Assembly: GCF_014650595.1 (NCBI RefSeq)
Contig: NZ_BMVG01000001.1
Coordinates: 620,001-684,000, forward strand
Direction of reading: 5' to 3'
DNA length: 64,000 nucleotides
From: Streptomyces alanosinicus
GTDB lineage: Bacteria; Actinomycetota; Actinomycetes; Streptomycetales; Streptomycetaceae
Of the stretch, positions 35,746-45,354 are shown piece by piece. The stretch's first letter is position 1, and every line of letters starts with the position of its first letter. Position numbers and translations under genes: made by a program. The notes under the pieces were generated by a model that had not been told where the DNA came from, did not search any database, and worked only from the letters and a program-made list of their open reading frames with translations.

Positions 35746-36467
35746 GGTGCCTGCACGGGGGCGAGGGTCATCAGGCCGCAGCCGTAGGCCTTGGCCTTGC
35801 CGAGGCCGTGGGTGAGGGTGCGTCGGAAGGCGTCGATGTCGGTGATGCGCAGCCGTCCGTCGAAGGTGACCTGGGTGATGCGGACCTGGTTGCGGGAGGC
35901 GGCCTGGGTGTCGCGTTTGCCGAATTGCCGCGGCATACGGGTGTGCACGATCACTTCGTGCTCGTGGCCGTGTTCGGTCAGGCGGCGTTCAGCAGGGGAC
36001 CGCAGCACTTCGAAGCCGGCGCGTTCTTGCCGTTGCAGCAGCCAGCCGATCTGGTGGCGGGGCGTGACGTGCGCCGCGCGCTTCGTTGGTGTGTCCTTGG
36101 GATCTTGCGGCCTGCGAATGTAGTGCACGGGGTTGGCCGTGAGCCGGAATCCCCAGCTGCTGTCCAGGGTGAGGCGGTCGAGGAACTCGTTGTAGGCGAA
36201 GGTGGTCCAGCCCGGTTGCTCCAGGCCGGGCCAGCCCGCCTGTTCGACGAGGTGGGTCAGATCGGGACGGCTGGGGCTGACGATGAACAGATCGGCACGT
36301 GCTGCGGCGGCCGGGTCCACCCGCCACAGCACCCGCGGCTCCGCCCCGTCGCGGGGCGGTGGGTCGGGGAAGGCCATATTGACAGCCCCGTGCATGAGGT
36401 GCGGTGAACCGAGCAGGCGACGCGCGCCGGGACGTGCGGGGTTGATACGGAAGCGGGTGAGATACAT
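35742..36467 (-). CDS. cas6e: CRISPR RNA endonuclease Cas6e
   Basis: 241 residues: MYLTRFRINPARPGARRLLG, SPHLMHGAVNMAFPDPPPRD (conserved His that acts in catalysis in this family), WGFRLTANPVHYIRRPQDPK, and the C-terminal glycine-rich loop THGLGKAKAYGCGLMTLAPV. It cleaves the repeat hairpin to give crRNAs and stays bound in Cascade. Its ATG shares one base with the cas5e stop. Confidence 0.96.
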   Translation of the reverse strand: MYLTRFRINPARPGARRLLGSPHLMHGAVNMAFPDPPPRDGAEPRVLWRVDPAAAARADLFIVSPSRPDLTHLVEQAGWPGLEQPGWTTFAYNEFLDRLTLDSSWGFRLTANPVHYIRRPQDPKDTPTKRAAHVTPRHQIGWLLQRQERAGFEVLRSPAERRLTEHGHEHEVIVHTRMPRQFGKRDTQAASRNQVRITQVTFDGRLRITDIDAFRRTLTHGLGKAKAYGCGLMTLAPVQAP

Positions 36468-37252
36468 CAGCTGGTCCTTGGGGGGTGCTCCGTCGTGCTG
36501 GCGTGTGCGGGTGAGCCGAGGGCACGCAGAGCGGCAGTCGGGTCGTGCTGAGCTGGTGTGCCCGTGGGCGGGCGCGCAGGCACATCAGCGTGGCTGGTGA
36601 CAATGCCGCGCAGTGCGTACTGCCGGTGCCGGGGGTCGAAACTCACCGGACTGTCCCGCAGAGACAGGTGAGGGACCTCGCCCGGCGGACAGTCGATCAG
36701 CACGTCCAGCTGCGCAGGGCCGGCCGTGTCCTGCCCGCGGCCTGCCTCACGTTCGATACGCCGCCGGTACCAGGCGGATGCCTGCCACGGCGCGGTGTGC
36801 AGGGCACTTTCGAGCTGGGCGTGCTGCAGCGGCTCACCCATGTCGAGGGGACGTGCGGGTGGGCAGGAGCGCCGGCCGAGATAGGGCAGGAAGCGCGGCG
36901 CACGCACGGCACCGTACAGGCGTTGCAGCAGCGCCGTTTCTCCTTCGACTCCGGCGACGAAGACGGCATCGGCGAGGTAGAAGCGTTCGGACAGCGGCAT
37001 GGCTTTGCCGGAGTCGGCATGGTGGGCGGTGTGAAAGTCCCGCAGGCGGGAGCCGGGCTGGTCGATGCGCACGCCGAACCTGAGTGCGGCTAGGTCGGAG
37101 AGGTCAGCGTCCCGGGGTCGGCCCTCGGCGGCGGCGAGCAGGCCGAGCACGCCGCTCTTGGTGGGCGCGTTCTCGGTGCTGCGGCGGGCGAACCGGGCAG
37201 CAGACCCCCAGGCCTGCAACGGACCGGCGAGCCGCAGCAGCAGCACCGTCAT
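36467..37252 (-). CDS. cas5e: Cascade subunit Cas5e
   Basis: 261 residues. N terminus MTVLLLRLAGPLQAWGSAAR and FARRSTENAPTKSGVLGLLA with DAVFVAGVEGE are characteristic of Cas5e (CasD). It caps the 5' handle of the crRNA in the Cascade complex. The C-terminal 25 residues (RPPTGTPAQHDPTAALRALG) look disordered. ATGA overlap with cas7e. Confidence 0.95.
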   Translation of the reverse strand: MTVLLLRLAGPLQAWGSAARFARRSTENAPTKSGVLGLLAAAEGRPRDADLSDLAALRFGVRIDQPGSRLRDFHTAHHADSGKAMPLSERFYLADAVFVAGVEGETALLQRLYGAVRAPRFLPYLGRRSCPPARPLDMGEPLQHAQLESALHTAPWQASAWYRRRIEREAGRGQDTAGPAQLDVLIDCPPGEVPHLSLRDSPVSFDPRHRQYALRGIVTSHADVPARPPTGTPAQHDPTAALRALGSPAHASTTEHPPRTS

Positions 37253-38454
37253 GCGTCGGCTCCGGCTGCCATACGCGTTGCCACCGCCGCGCGCACTTCA
37301 CTGATGAGATGCTCCAGTGAAACGTGCCGGCCGAGAGGAGCCAGGGCCTCCGTCTCGTTGCCGACGCGGAAGACCCAGCTGAGGTCGGGGTCTTCGATGC
37401 TGTACTGCTTTTCCAAGTCCAGTACATGCTCGGCGAGTTGGTGGCAGCTCGCCCGAAGGTATCCGCCGCTGGCGCCCTGCGGGACGGGTTCCTCGAAGGC
37501 GCCGACAAAACTCACCGGCCGGCGGTCACGGAGCTTCACGATCACCGCAGCGGGCAGGGTGTGGTTGCCGAAGGTGTTGATCTTCCCTGTGGGAAGGGAG
37601 GTGATGAAGGCTTCCAGGAACGCACCGGCCGCCCTTTCCGCGGGTGTGCCCGGTGCTTCGTCGTCTCGCAGTCCCAGGCCGAGGTTGCGTTGCAACTCGT
37701 CGATGTCGACGGCGGCGTAGCGGTAGAGGGTGGCGGAGTTGAAGTCGACGGTACCGATCATGCCGGCGCCGGGTTCATCGTCGTTGCTGAGGTCGTCGAC
37801 GGCTGTGTAGAAGTCGGACTCGATGTCCGATTTGTGGACGCTGATGGCGTGTGCCACCTGCGTGGCCGCCTCGACATTGAGGTCGGCGGAGTCGGCAACC
37901 ATCCGTCCGAACAGGGCGATGTCCACCGAGTGCCGGGAATCCACAGCCTGCCGGGCCAGAGCCTTCTTCCCCTTGTCCTTGAAGGTCTCCTGGAGTGTTT
38001 TGACATCCCCACCGGGCCCGCTGGCGTTGATTGCCACATCAGCGAGGGCGTCCAGTTGCCGCCGGCTGAGGAACATCAGATACGAGGACACGGGCGCGTC
38101 GGCCGCCTCTTGGCCGTCCTTGGCTTTCCGCTTCGGCACCTCGATCTTGGTCCCCGTTGCCACCTTCACCGTCTCGGCGGCCAGCTCAACGGCTACCGGC
38201 TGCAGTGACTCGTTCTTGGCGGTGATCCGCCCGGCTACCGCTTCCACGATCTTCTTCGTGCGGACGCCGAGTTCCTGGGGCGGCAGCAGCTCGTTGAATG
38301 CCTCGCGTGTAGCACGCTTCCAGGCCTGGCTGGAGACCCGCGCCCGCCGCACGCCGCCGTAGTACGCCGACTTTGGTGTTCCCGTGTCATCGCGATTCAG
38401 GTTGCTCGGCGGGACAACCTGCAGGATGTGGATGTCGAGAATGGTCCGGGTCAC
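37249..38454 (-). CDS. cas7e: Cascade backbone subunit Cas7e (Cse4)
   Basis: 401 residues from a GTG at 38454 (VTRTILDIHILQVVPPSNLN), with GAGGAA upstream; the longer open frame to 38526 has no such support. Family motifs: RDDTGTPKSAYYGGVRRARV, SSQAWKRATREAFNEL, and the C-terminal INTFGNHTLPAAVIVKLRD. Six copies normally coat the crRNA spacer. Separated from cse2 by 131 bp, the only real gap in the operon, which may hold an extra promoter. Confidence 0.95.
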   Translation of the reverse strand: MTRTILDIHILQVVPPSNLNRDDTGTPKSAYYGGVRRARVSSQAWKRATREAFNELLPPQELGVRTKKIVEAVAGRITAKNESLQPVAVELAAETVKVATGTKIEVPKRKAKDGQEAADAPVSSYLMFLSRRQLDALADVAINASGPGGDVKTLQETFKDKGKKALARQAVDSRHSVDIALFGRMVADSADLNVEAATQVAHAISVHKSDIESDFYTAVDDLSNDDEPGAGMIGTVDFNSATLYRYAAVDIDELQRNLGLGLRDDEAPGTPAERAAGAFLEAFITSLPTGKINTFGNHTLPAAVIVKLRDRRPVSFVGAFEEPVPQGASGGYLRASCHQLAEHVLDLEKQYSIEDPDLSWVFRVGNETEALAPLGRHVSLEHLISEVRAAVATRMAAGADA

Positions 38455-38585
38455 TGTGATTTCCGTTCCTCTGTAGCGTTGAAGTCGCTTGGACTGGGGA
38501 CAGGACAGGAGGAAGGCAGGGGTCAAAACACCCGCGATCCGTGCGTGAGATCTGTGAGATCCCTATTCGCCCACGTCATCGGCCC

Positions 38586-39398
38586 TCAAGTCGGGGTGTG
38601 CTCAGGAGAGGGAGGCGTACCCTCTTCGCCGTCCAGCACCGTGTTGCGGTAGGTGCGGTGGAAGTCGCGGCCCCAGGAGCGCCTGACCTCTGCCTGGCCC
38701 GCCTCGGGCTGCCAGCGATAGAGCTGGTCGGCGAGCAGCCCGTAATCCAGCGGGATGCGCGCATTACGCAGCAGCAGAACCATCTCGCGCAGACGACGGC
38801 CCAGAGTGTCGACGTCCGTCGATGTTCCGATCCGCACGAAACGCTTGCGAACGGTGGCACTGACGCTTTCGACGACGGCACGCTGTCCACTCTCACGTGC
38901 TACGGCGGACGGAGCCTCGTCGTCCGGATGAGCGGGCGTGGGAGACGTTTCCGTGTTCTCTTGAGCCAGCCGCCGTGCAGCCCGGCCCAGGGACCAACCG
39001 GGGGCATGCATTGGTTCGTCGCGCACCGACTGTTGATGAAGTGCCCATAGCGTCACGGCCAGATGAACCGCTTGGTCCTCGCGTTCCTCACGCTGTTCGT
39101 GCTGACGCTGCGCCTGCGCTACCAGGTAGCGCGTAATGTCGTTACCTTCTTGCTCTCGTTCCTCCCGAAGCTGCGTGAGTGCTTCCAGATCATCAAGGCC
39201 CCAACTGGCGGGCGACGTATGCGGCTCATGTCCAGCCTCGCGCCGCAGGCGCGCTACGGCTGCCACCGCGGCGGGAACGTCGCTCCGGTATCCCCTCTGC
39301 AGCCGGTTGACAGTGCGCAGGGCGGCCTCGCGGACCAGGGAACGGTCAGGCTTTTCGACATCCCCGCGGGCACCGGGCAGCTGCTTGGGCGTGCTCAT
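38586..39398 (-). CDS. cse2: Cascade small subunit Cse2 (Cas11e)
   Basis: 270 residues from ATG at 39398 with GGAGAG upstream; the start overlaps the cas3-cas8e stop (ATGA). The C-terminal part has the family pattern RKRFVRIGTSTDVDTLGRRL, REMVLLLRNARIPLDYGLLA and WGRDFHRT. The first 150 residues are helical and charged (LREEREQEGNDITRYLVAQA). It is somewhat longer than usual (160-230). It stabilises the R-loop in Cascade. Confidence 0.93.
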   Translation of the reverse strand: MSTPKQLPGARGDVEKPDRSLVREAALRTVNRLQRGYRSDVPAAVAAVARLRREAGHEPHTSPASWGLDDLEALTQLREEREQEGNDITRYLVAQAQRQHEQREEREDQAVHLAVTLWALHQQSVRDEPMHAPGWSLGRAARRLAQENTETSPTPAHPDDEAPSAVARESGQRAVVESVSATVRKRFVRIGTSTDVDTLGRRLREMVLLLRNARIPLDYGLLADQLYRWQPEAGQAEVRRSWGRDFHRTYRNTVLDGEEGTPPSPEHTPT

Positions 39399-42300
39399 GA
39401 TGTGCTCTCCGTACGCTCGGCGGGAAGGGCCCGCGGGCCTGGCTGGCGCGGGAGGGGAGCCGTACTCGCCCTCTGCTCTGTCGGCGGGCCGACCACGGTG
39501 TGAAGCCTGCTGCGGAAGATGTGCTCGGCCCGGCCCGTATCCATCAGCCGCCTGCCAAGGCCAGGGATGTCGACCAGCCGGCCCTCGTCGGCCGCGGGAC
39601 CTGCCGCGTCGAGCAACTGTCGGCCTAGCCGCAGTATGTGACGGCGTACCGTGGCCCGCCACTCACGGCGTGCCGTCTCAAGGTCCTCGAAGGCCAGCAG
39701 ATCCTTCAGCCACGCCCGATACGGTCCGTCCAACGTGCCGAAACCCAGGTCACGAGCGGCAGTGACGTGAGCCGCCGGCTCCGTACCCGCAGCACGGGCC
39801 AGATTTCCGGCGAGCTGACCGAGCGCCGTGACGGCCCCGTCCGCGTCGCTGACGGCGTCGACTGCCACCGCGCCGAAGACCGGGTTCGCCGCGTGCAAAG
39901 TGATCACTGGCAGGACCACTGAGTCGTCCACGATCTCATCCACTACAGACTGCTGAGTGCCGTACACGGCACCCACCAGACGCAGCCGCACCAGCGTGCC
40001 GGGGTCAATCTCACTGGCGACGATCACCTGTGTGAACCAGCGGACGATACCGGACGGAAGGACGCGGTCCGGCTCACCGCGATTCCCGCCGTCCGAGGCC
40101 TGCCGCCGGGCCGGCAACAACGCGCTCAGTCCCCGCCACGCAACCCTGCTCGGATCGTGCCTCAGCGGTGTGTAGACGAGGGGACGGCCCTGTTTCTTCT
40201 CCTGCGTCTCGTTGCGACGCCAGCTGGACATGGGCTCGGCCTTCCACGGAGCAGCGAGCACCAACGGGTCCCCGTAGCCCAGGACTACACCAGTCACGGC
40301 GCCGCCGCCGTCCGCATGCAGGCGGATCCTGCGCGACTGCCAGGTGTACAAGTCCCGCAGTCCCACAGGACGCGCCCCGCCAGACGCATCCTTGCGGGCC
40401 CCTGCCCCCAGGGAAGCCTCTCTCCGCCAGACCGGTACGTCCTCCCCCGCCACGTCCTCGAAGCCGACCTGGACCTCTTCCAATGCAATGAGGTTGAGCA
40501 GCAACGTCTCCCGGAGCGTGGCCCCCTCAGCAAACACCCCGCCGAGATGGCCCAAGGACCCCACGCCAAGGGGATAGACCTTTCCCGCCTTTCCCCGCTC
40601 GTCACCCACCATCGCGGACTTGATCCCTGAGGTGTCGAAAGAGTGGGCGTGCACGAGCCACCGGGCGGCCTCCGCGTATGAAAGCGAGTCGACGCCGGGA
40701 CGGCGCATGGCGAAGAGGGGCTCGCCCACGGGTACGTCGGCGACGATCCGGCTGAGCGGGGCGATCTCGTTCTTCACCGTTTCAAGGCCAGCGACTTGAT
40801 AGAACGGGCGCTCCGGGTCGAACAGGTCGAAGCGATCGCTATGGCGTGCCAGATACTCCGGCACGGCGGCGAACGGATTGGTCGACAGCCACAGATCCTC
40901 CCAGTCCTCGACCTCCGCGGGACCGCCCAACGCGTCGTAGAGGACGGCAAGCAGCAGCCGAAGCAGAGCAAGTTCCTGTGTCGGGACGTCACCCACCAGC
41001 CGGCGCAGAGAATCCGCCTGCTCGAACAGGCCCAGTAGGGAGACCAAGCCGACCGTTCCGTCCGCACCCTGCACCGGCAGCCACGGCTCTGTGGCCAGAT
41101 TGAAGGAAGGCGGCCCGCCAGACTGGTGCGGCGCCTCACCGCTCATCCCGTCCCCCTCACCAGGTCCAAGGCGTTGCCCGTTAACGCCCTGGCCACCTGA
41201 CCCGGCCGACGACTCGTTGTGCTCACGCTCGTTCCCCTCTTCCCCCGTACGCGCATCCATGACGGCAACTTCCCTAAGCTGCACGCAACTTGAGACAGTC
41301 GTGGGCGCGTCAGGGGACGTCACCCGCAGACCGTCCGCACGGCTGTAGGTGAGGACGAAGCCTGCCAGACGGGTCTGACAATCCGAGTCGAGAACGAGGA
41401 TCAGCTCCCCTGCGAGCCAGGGGCACTCCTTCGCCTGCCAGGCCGGGACCAGGAACTGTTCCAGCTCTGCAATGGTCCGATCCATCATCTCGGGCGTGCG
41501 GCTGAACTGGCTCGGGAGGGTGAGCGCGCTCGCCGCCACCGCCTCGCATGCACGCCGGCTCGGAGGGAAGTCGACAGGCAGTTCCAGGCTGCCCCGGCCT
41601 TCTTCCGCTTCGTCGTCCAGCCACGGCACAGTCGTCAGTCGGCCATCGGCCTGCCGTTGGACAACCAGAACCTCCAGCGTCTCTTGGCTGTCACGCACTT
41701 GAGCCCGCCCCTTAGTGCTGTCGTCCACGTCACCGGCCGAAGCCTCAAGCCATCCGTACACCGGCCGACCAGCGCGCCGGGCCGGATCGAGCAGAAAGGC
41801 CTCTGCCTTCTCCCTCTTCTCATCCAGCAACCGCCGGTGTGCCACATACGTCTCGTTGAGCCGTTCTGCCCAATGTGAAGGCCCCACCGGCTCGTCTCCG
41901 TAGGCAGCCTGCACCAGAGGACTGATGCAGCCCGGGAGCTCCAACTCCCGTCCGTTCAGATACGGACCGAGCACCGCCAGCGAGCGCAGCAGGGTGTACT
42001 CACTGCGGTAGACGGCACGCGTCCCTTTGACCGGTTGCTCCGGGGTGGCCTGCCAGTCCACGCCAGTGATCAAACAGCGGGCCTGCGCCAGGCGTGATGG
42101 CCGGTTTCGAACATGCCGGTGCAGCCGGCCCATTCGCTGCAGAACCAGGTCGACAGGGGCAAGATCGGTGACCAGCAAATCGAAATCTATGTCGAGTGAC
42201 TGTTCTACCACCTGACTGGCCACCACCACGTGCTGGTGAGGGCGTCGTCGGCCATCCGGCCCAAACAGCTGTAGCAGGTCGGCATCCCGGGCCGAGCGGT

Positions 42301-44215
42301 CCGCCGCGAGGAACCGGGAGTGGGCCACGGTGACCGCCTTGTCCCCCAGCCGCGCCCGCAGCACATCCGCCGTCTCCAAGACCCGGTTCACGGTGTTCCG
42401 CACGACCAATACGCAGCCACCGTCTACCAGTTCACTCTCAAGACGGTCTGCGAGTCCGGCCAGATCATCGTCCGCCCGCTCCATGTGTACCGAAATCCGC
42501 CGCCCGGAGGCCGCCGCAGGACGCGCCGTGAGGACCGGATGACCAGGAGCCGCAGCGGTGACCAACGGGTACGCATCAGCATCCGTCTCCACCTTGTCGC
42601 CCGAGGTACCCGCATACGCGGCCACCAGCGCGTGCCGGCGTTCCGACGGCAACGTGGCCGACAACAGCACAACCGGAACCCGGTACGCCGCCAGCCACTC
42701 CAGCACACGGTCCAGATACCGGTTCATGTAGGCGTCATAGGCGTGCACCTCGTCGATCACCACGACCTTGCCCGCCACCGCCAGATGCCGCAGCGCGAGA
42801 TGCCGACTCTTCAACCCAGCGAACAGCACCTGGTCGATCGTCCCCACCGCGAACGAAGCCAGCAACTGCTTCTTACGCCCCCGCAGCCACTGATGCGCAT
42901 GGAACCCGGCCGGCTGAGCATGCCGCGCTTCGCTCCCCTCGCCCCCGTCCGGATCCACGGCGACGATCGCCCTCCGCCCCTGCCGCAGCAATCCCGCCCA
43001 CACATCGTTCAACGCAGCTTTCGCATGGGCAAGCACGACAGAAGGCCGCCCCTCCCTGTCCTGTCCGGCAGCCGAAAGCCTCTCCAGCCACGCCAGCATG
43101 CGAGGGAACATCGCGTCCCCCGTCGCACGCGTCGGCAACGCCACGAGCACGCCGCCCGCGCCGGACCGCGCCGCCAGGACCTCCGCCGCGGCGAACGCCG
43201 CCTCGGTCTTCCCCTCGCCCATTGGAGCCTCGATCACCAGCATCCCCGGCGTCGGCATAGCCCGAGCCATCCGTACCGCGTCGGCCTGAACCGGCCGGAT
43301 GGCCGCCTTGTCCAAATGGGCGAACCGCAGCCTGAACAAGTCCTCGGCTGCTTCCGCGGGTTCCAACGGAGCCCACGGCCTCGGCAGGTCCAACCCCGCC
43401 CAGGCTGCCGCCAGCCGCCGCCGCTCGCCCACGGGACCAACGGGATGCCAACTCTCGGGGTCGTAGGGGAACAGCTCGGGTGAACTGGCCACCCAGTCCG
43501 CAACGATCACGCAAGCCGTCAACGCCACCTGAACGGTCTGCGGCAACCGAACCTCAGCCCACTCGCGCAGCCGCTCCGCCACCCCGGCCGAGGCGGCACA
43601 CCCGTCCATCAACTCGAACTGAACCCCGCGCCACACGCTCTCACTCGGCCCCGGGTGCCGCATGAGATGCGGACGAAGCTGCAAGTCGTGAATCTGCTGG
43701 TGATCGGGGAACGTCCCATGATGGCCACCCACCACGACGGCAAACTGACCAGACACCCGCCCACGCAGCCCGAACCGATCAGCCATCCACTCCTGCAACA
43801 GCAACTGCCCAGCCAGCCCATGAGGCGCCATCCGCCGCTCCTGGCCGTACTCACGGGCAAGCGGCATATCAAGCCCCGCGTCTCGCATCGCCACGGCCAA
43901 AGGCTCAACCTGACAAGCGAAGGCAGGGCTCGCCTTCCCCACGTCATGGACCCCGGCCAGAAACTCAACGAGTTGACGAGCGTCAGCATCTCCGCCGGGT
44001 AGCGCCTCGGCCACCAACTCCCTGACGGACGAGGGTATCCAGTGTTCCCACATCCGGCGGGCAACGGCCGCACTGTCCGTCAAGTGTCGCCACAGCGGCA
44101 GCCAACCACCCGTTCCCCGGTCAGACTTCGCCCATACGGACTTCGCCGCAGCAGACAACTGACCGAATGGCGGAACACCATCCCGGGATCCGGGACCCTG
44201 AACGCCTTGTGACAT
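39395..44215 (-). CDS. cas3-cas8e: Cas3-Cas8e (Cse1) fusion protein
   Basis: One open frame of 1606 residues from ATG 44215 (GGAG 8 nt upstream). Residues 1 to about 980 are Cas3: HD nuclease with HDVGK (90-94) and GGHHG (163-167); helicase with Walker A APMGEGKTEAAF (331-342), DEVH (488-491), LLSATLP, and motif VI LQRMGRLHRH. A polar linker (about 980-1023, rich in Gly, Glu, Ser) joins to Cas8e, which starts MSGEAPHQSGGPPSFNLATE at residue 1024 and runs to the end, including FDLFDPERPFYQVAG. The fusion tethers the degrading nuclease to the target-recognition subunit. Similar fusions are known in some Streptomyces and other actinobacteria. An internal ATG at 41146 preceded by GAGGGGGACGGG could also give free Cas8e. 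Confidence 0.95.
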   Translation of the reverse strand: MSQGVQGPGSRDGVPPFGQLSAAAKSVWAKSDRGTGGWLPLWRHLTDSAAVARRMWEHWIPSSVRELVAEALPGGDADARQLVEFLAGVHDVGKASPAFACQVEPLAVAMRDAGLDMPLAREYGQERRMAPHGLAGQLLLQEWMADRFGLRGRVSGQFAVVVGGHHGTFPDHQQIHDLQLRPHLMRHPGPSESVWRGVQFELMDGCAASAGVAERLREWAEVRLPQTVQVALTACVIVADWVASSPELFPYDPESWHPVGPVGERRRLAAAWAGLDLPRPWAPLEPAEAAEDLFRLRFAHLDKAAIRPVQADAVRMARAMPTPGMLVIEAPMGEGKTEAAFAAAEVLAARSGAGGVLVALPTRATGDAMFPRMLAWLERLSAAGQDREGRPSVVLAHAKAALNDVWAGLLRQGRRAIVAVDPDGGEGSEARHAQPAGFHAHQWLRGRKKQLLASFAVGTIDQVLFAGLKSRHLALRHLAVAGKVVVIDEVHAYDAYMNRYLDRVLEWLAAYRVPVVLLSATLPSERRHALVAAYAGTSGDKVETDADAYPLVTAAAPGHPVLTARPAAASGRRISVHMERADDDLAGLADRLESELVDGGCVLVVRNTVNRVLETADVLRARLGDKAVTVAHSRFLAADRSARDADLLQLFGPDGRRRPHQHVVVASQVVEQSLDIDFDLLVTDLAPVDLVLQRMGRLHRHVRNRPSRLAQARCLITGVDWQATPEQPVKGTRAVYRSEYTLLRSLAVLGPYLNGRELELPGCISPLVQAAYGDEPVGPSHWAERLNETYVAHRRLLDEKREKAEAFLLDPARRAGRPVYGWLEASAGDVDDSTKGRAQVRDSQETLEVLVVQRQADGRLTTVPWLDDEAEEGRGSLELPVDFPPSRRACEAVAASALTLPSQFSRTPEMMDRTIAELEQFLVPAWQAKECPWLAGELILVLDSDCQTRLAGFVLTYSRADGLRVTSPDAPTTVSSCVQLREVAVMDARTGEEGNEREHNESSAGSGGQGVNGQRLGPGEGDGMSGEAPHQSGGPPSFNLATEPWLPVQGADGTVGLVSLLGLFEQADSLRRLVGDVPTQELALLRLLLAVLYDALGGPAEVEDWEDLWLSTNPFAAVPEYLARHSDRFDLFDPERPFYQVAGLETVKNEIAPLSRIVADVPVGEPLFAMRRPGVDSLSYAEAARWLVHAHSFDTSGIKSAMVGDERGKAGKVYPLGVGSLGHLGGVFAEGATLRETLLLNLIALEEVQVGFEDVAGEDVPVWRREASLGAGARKDASGGARPVGLRDLYTWQSRRIRLHADGGGAVTGVVLGYGDPLVLAAPWKAEPMSSWRRNETQEKKQGRPLVYTPLRHDPSRVAWRGLSALLPARRQASDGGNRGEPDRVLPSGIVRWFTQVIVASEIDPGTLVRLRLVGAVYGTQQSVVDEIVDDSVVLPVITLHAANPVFGAVAVDAVSDADGAVTALGQLAGNLARAAGTEPAAHVTAARDLGFGTLDGPYRAWLKDLLAFEDLETARREWRATVRRHILRLGRQLLDAAGPAADEGRLVDIPGLGRRLMDTGRAEHIFRSRLHTVVGPPTEQRASTAPLPRQPGPRALPAERTESTS

Positions 44216-44898
44216 GACTCCGCCTTCCTGCGCGGCACGGCAGAGCTGTCTGCCTAGACACGCCGAGGAGGTGAATGGGTGATGCGCAGCCGCGCGCGCA
44301 GAAGGCCGAGCGCCCAGCGTCAGCCACAGCCGACGCCAGGCTCATCCTCTCTGCATCTGTCAGACGTGGCGCAGCCTGAACGTATTCGACCGCAGAACCA
44401 AGACCACGATCACCACGACCGCTCCCCACACCAACGGTGCAGTTGGAGAGGGAGAAGACGGGCAAGTGTTGATGAGGGCTAGCACCAGGCCGTACCAGAG
44501 GCTCTGCCGGTGCCGCGAACTCTCCGCTCGTTCCTGAAACATGCCGTTGCTGCTACTCACAGGTAGAGTCGCTCCTGTTCTGGGTTGCTTCAGCTGCTCG
44601 GACAGGCCGAGCCTGTGTCTCGTTTGCCGCGGGTGCACAGACTCGGCCCTTCTTGTCTTGACCGTAGCGGATCCCGACGCTCCTTGCGGGCTAAGTCCCG
44701 TTATCCGAGGGCGAGTTAACGCTTGCGGCGCAGAGCCCCAGTTGGACCAGAAGCATGCAGAGCAGACCTTCAGTTCTGGTGGGGACGGCGCCCGCGGCCG
44801 CCATGCTGCGCCTCTGAAAGACGTCCACCCGCAGCTACTTCCCAGCCCCGCAGACGCGAGGAGCACGTTCACACGGACGCGTGCGGCGCGGATCCCCA
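44216..44898. other. cas operon upstream region, no supported gene
   Basis: 683 bp between the cas3-cas8e start and the distal end of array 2. It must contain the cas promoter, perhaps plus the 3' end of the array 2 transcript. A plus-strand frame at 44279-44482 has a good Shine-Dalgarno-like AGGAGGTGA, but its product is Arg/Gln/His-rich with atypical codon use, so I do not call it. Confidence 0.5.
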
Positions 44899-45354
44899 GG
44901 GACCACCCCCGCATGCGCGGGGACCAAGAAGCCGCTGTCGTCACACATTCGCTGGAGATGGGACCACCTCCGTGTTCGCGGGAAAAGGCTACCCGGAACT
45001 GGTGTTGACCGGAGCTGTGAGGGGACTACCTCCGCCGGCGTGAGGACCACAACATCTCGGTGGCCAAGGTTCCACCGCGCAGGGACAACCCCTGCAGGCG
45101 CGGGGACCACCCGACGGCCTTGAGGGCGATCATCTGGGCGATGCAACCACCCCCGCAGGCGCGGGGACCACATGACCACCACCACGCGCACGGTCGAATA
45201 CCCGGGACCACCCCCGCGTGCGCGGGGACCACATCACGAGGCGTTCGTCGTAGACCCAGAAGCTGGGACCACCCCCGCGTGCGCGGGGACCACTGGTCGA
45301 GGTCGTTGATCGCGGTGTACCAGTCGGGACCACCCCCGCGTGCGCGGGGACCAC
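44899..45354 (-). CRISPR. CRISPR array 2, type I-E, 8 repeats and 7 spacers
   Basis: 29-bp repeats at 44899, 44960, 45022, 45082, 45143, 45204, 45265 and 45326, with spacers of 31-33 bp, mostly 32. The three right-hand repeats are identical to the array 1 consensus. Going left, the repeats decay progressively: the fifth has a few changes and the second and third have many. The leader is on the right and transcription runs left, towards cas3. Spacers 6 and 7 read as SFWVYDERLV and DWYTAINDLD on the transcribed strand, which is consistent with an origin in coding phage or plasmid DNA. Confidence 0.97.

Noticed and set aside
44279..44482. Plus-strand small frame with AGGAGGTGA upstream
   Set aside because: Product is Arg/Gln/His/Ser-rich with non-Streptomyces codon positions and no conserved pattern; the region is the cas promoter.
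44216..44898. Riboswitch or small RNA upstream of the cas operon
   Set aside because: No recognisable conserved structure; only ordinary GC-rich sequence could be seen by eye.
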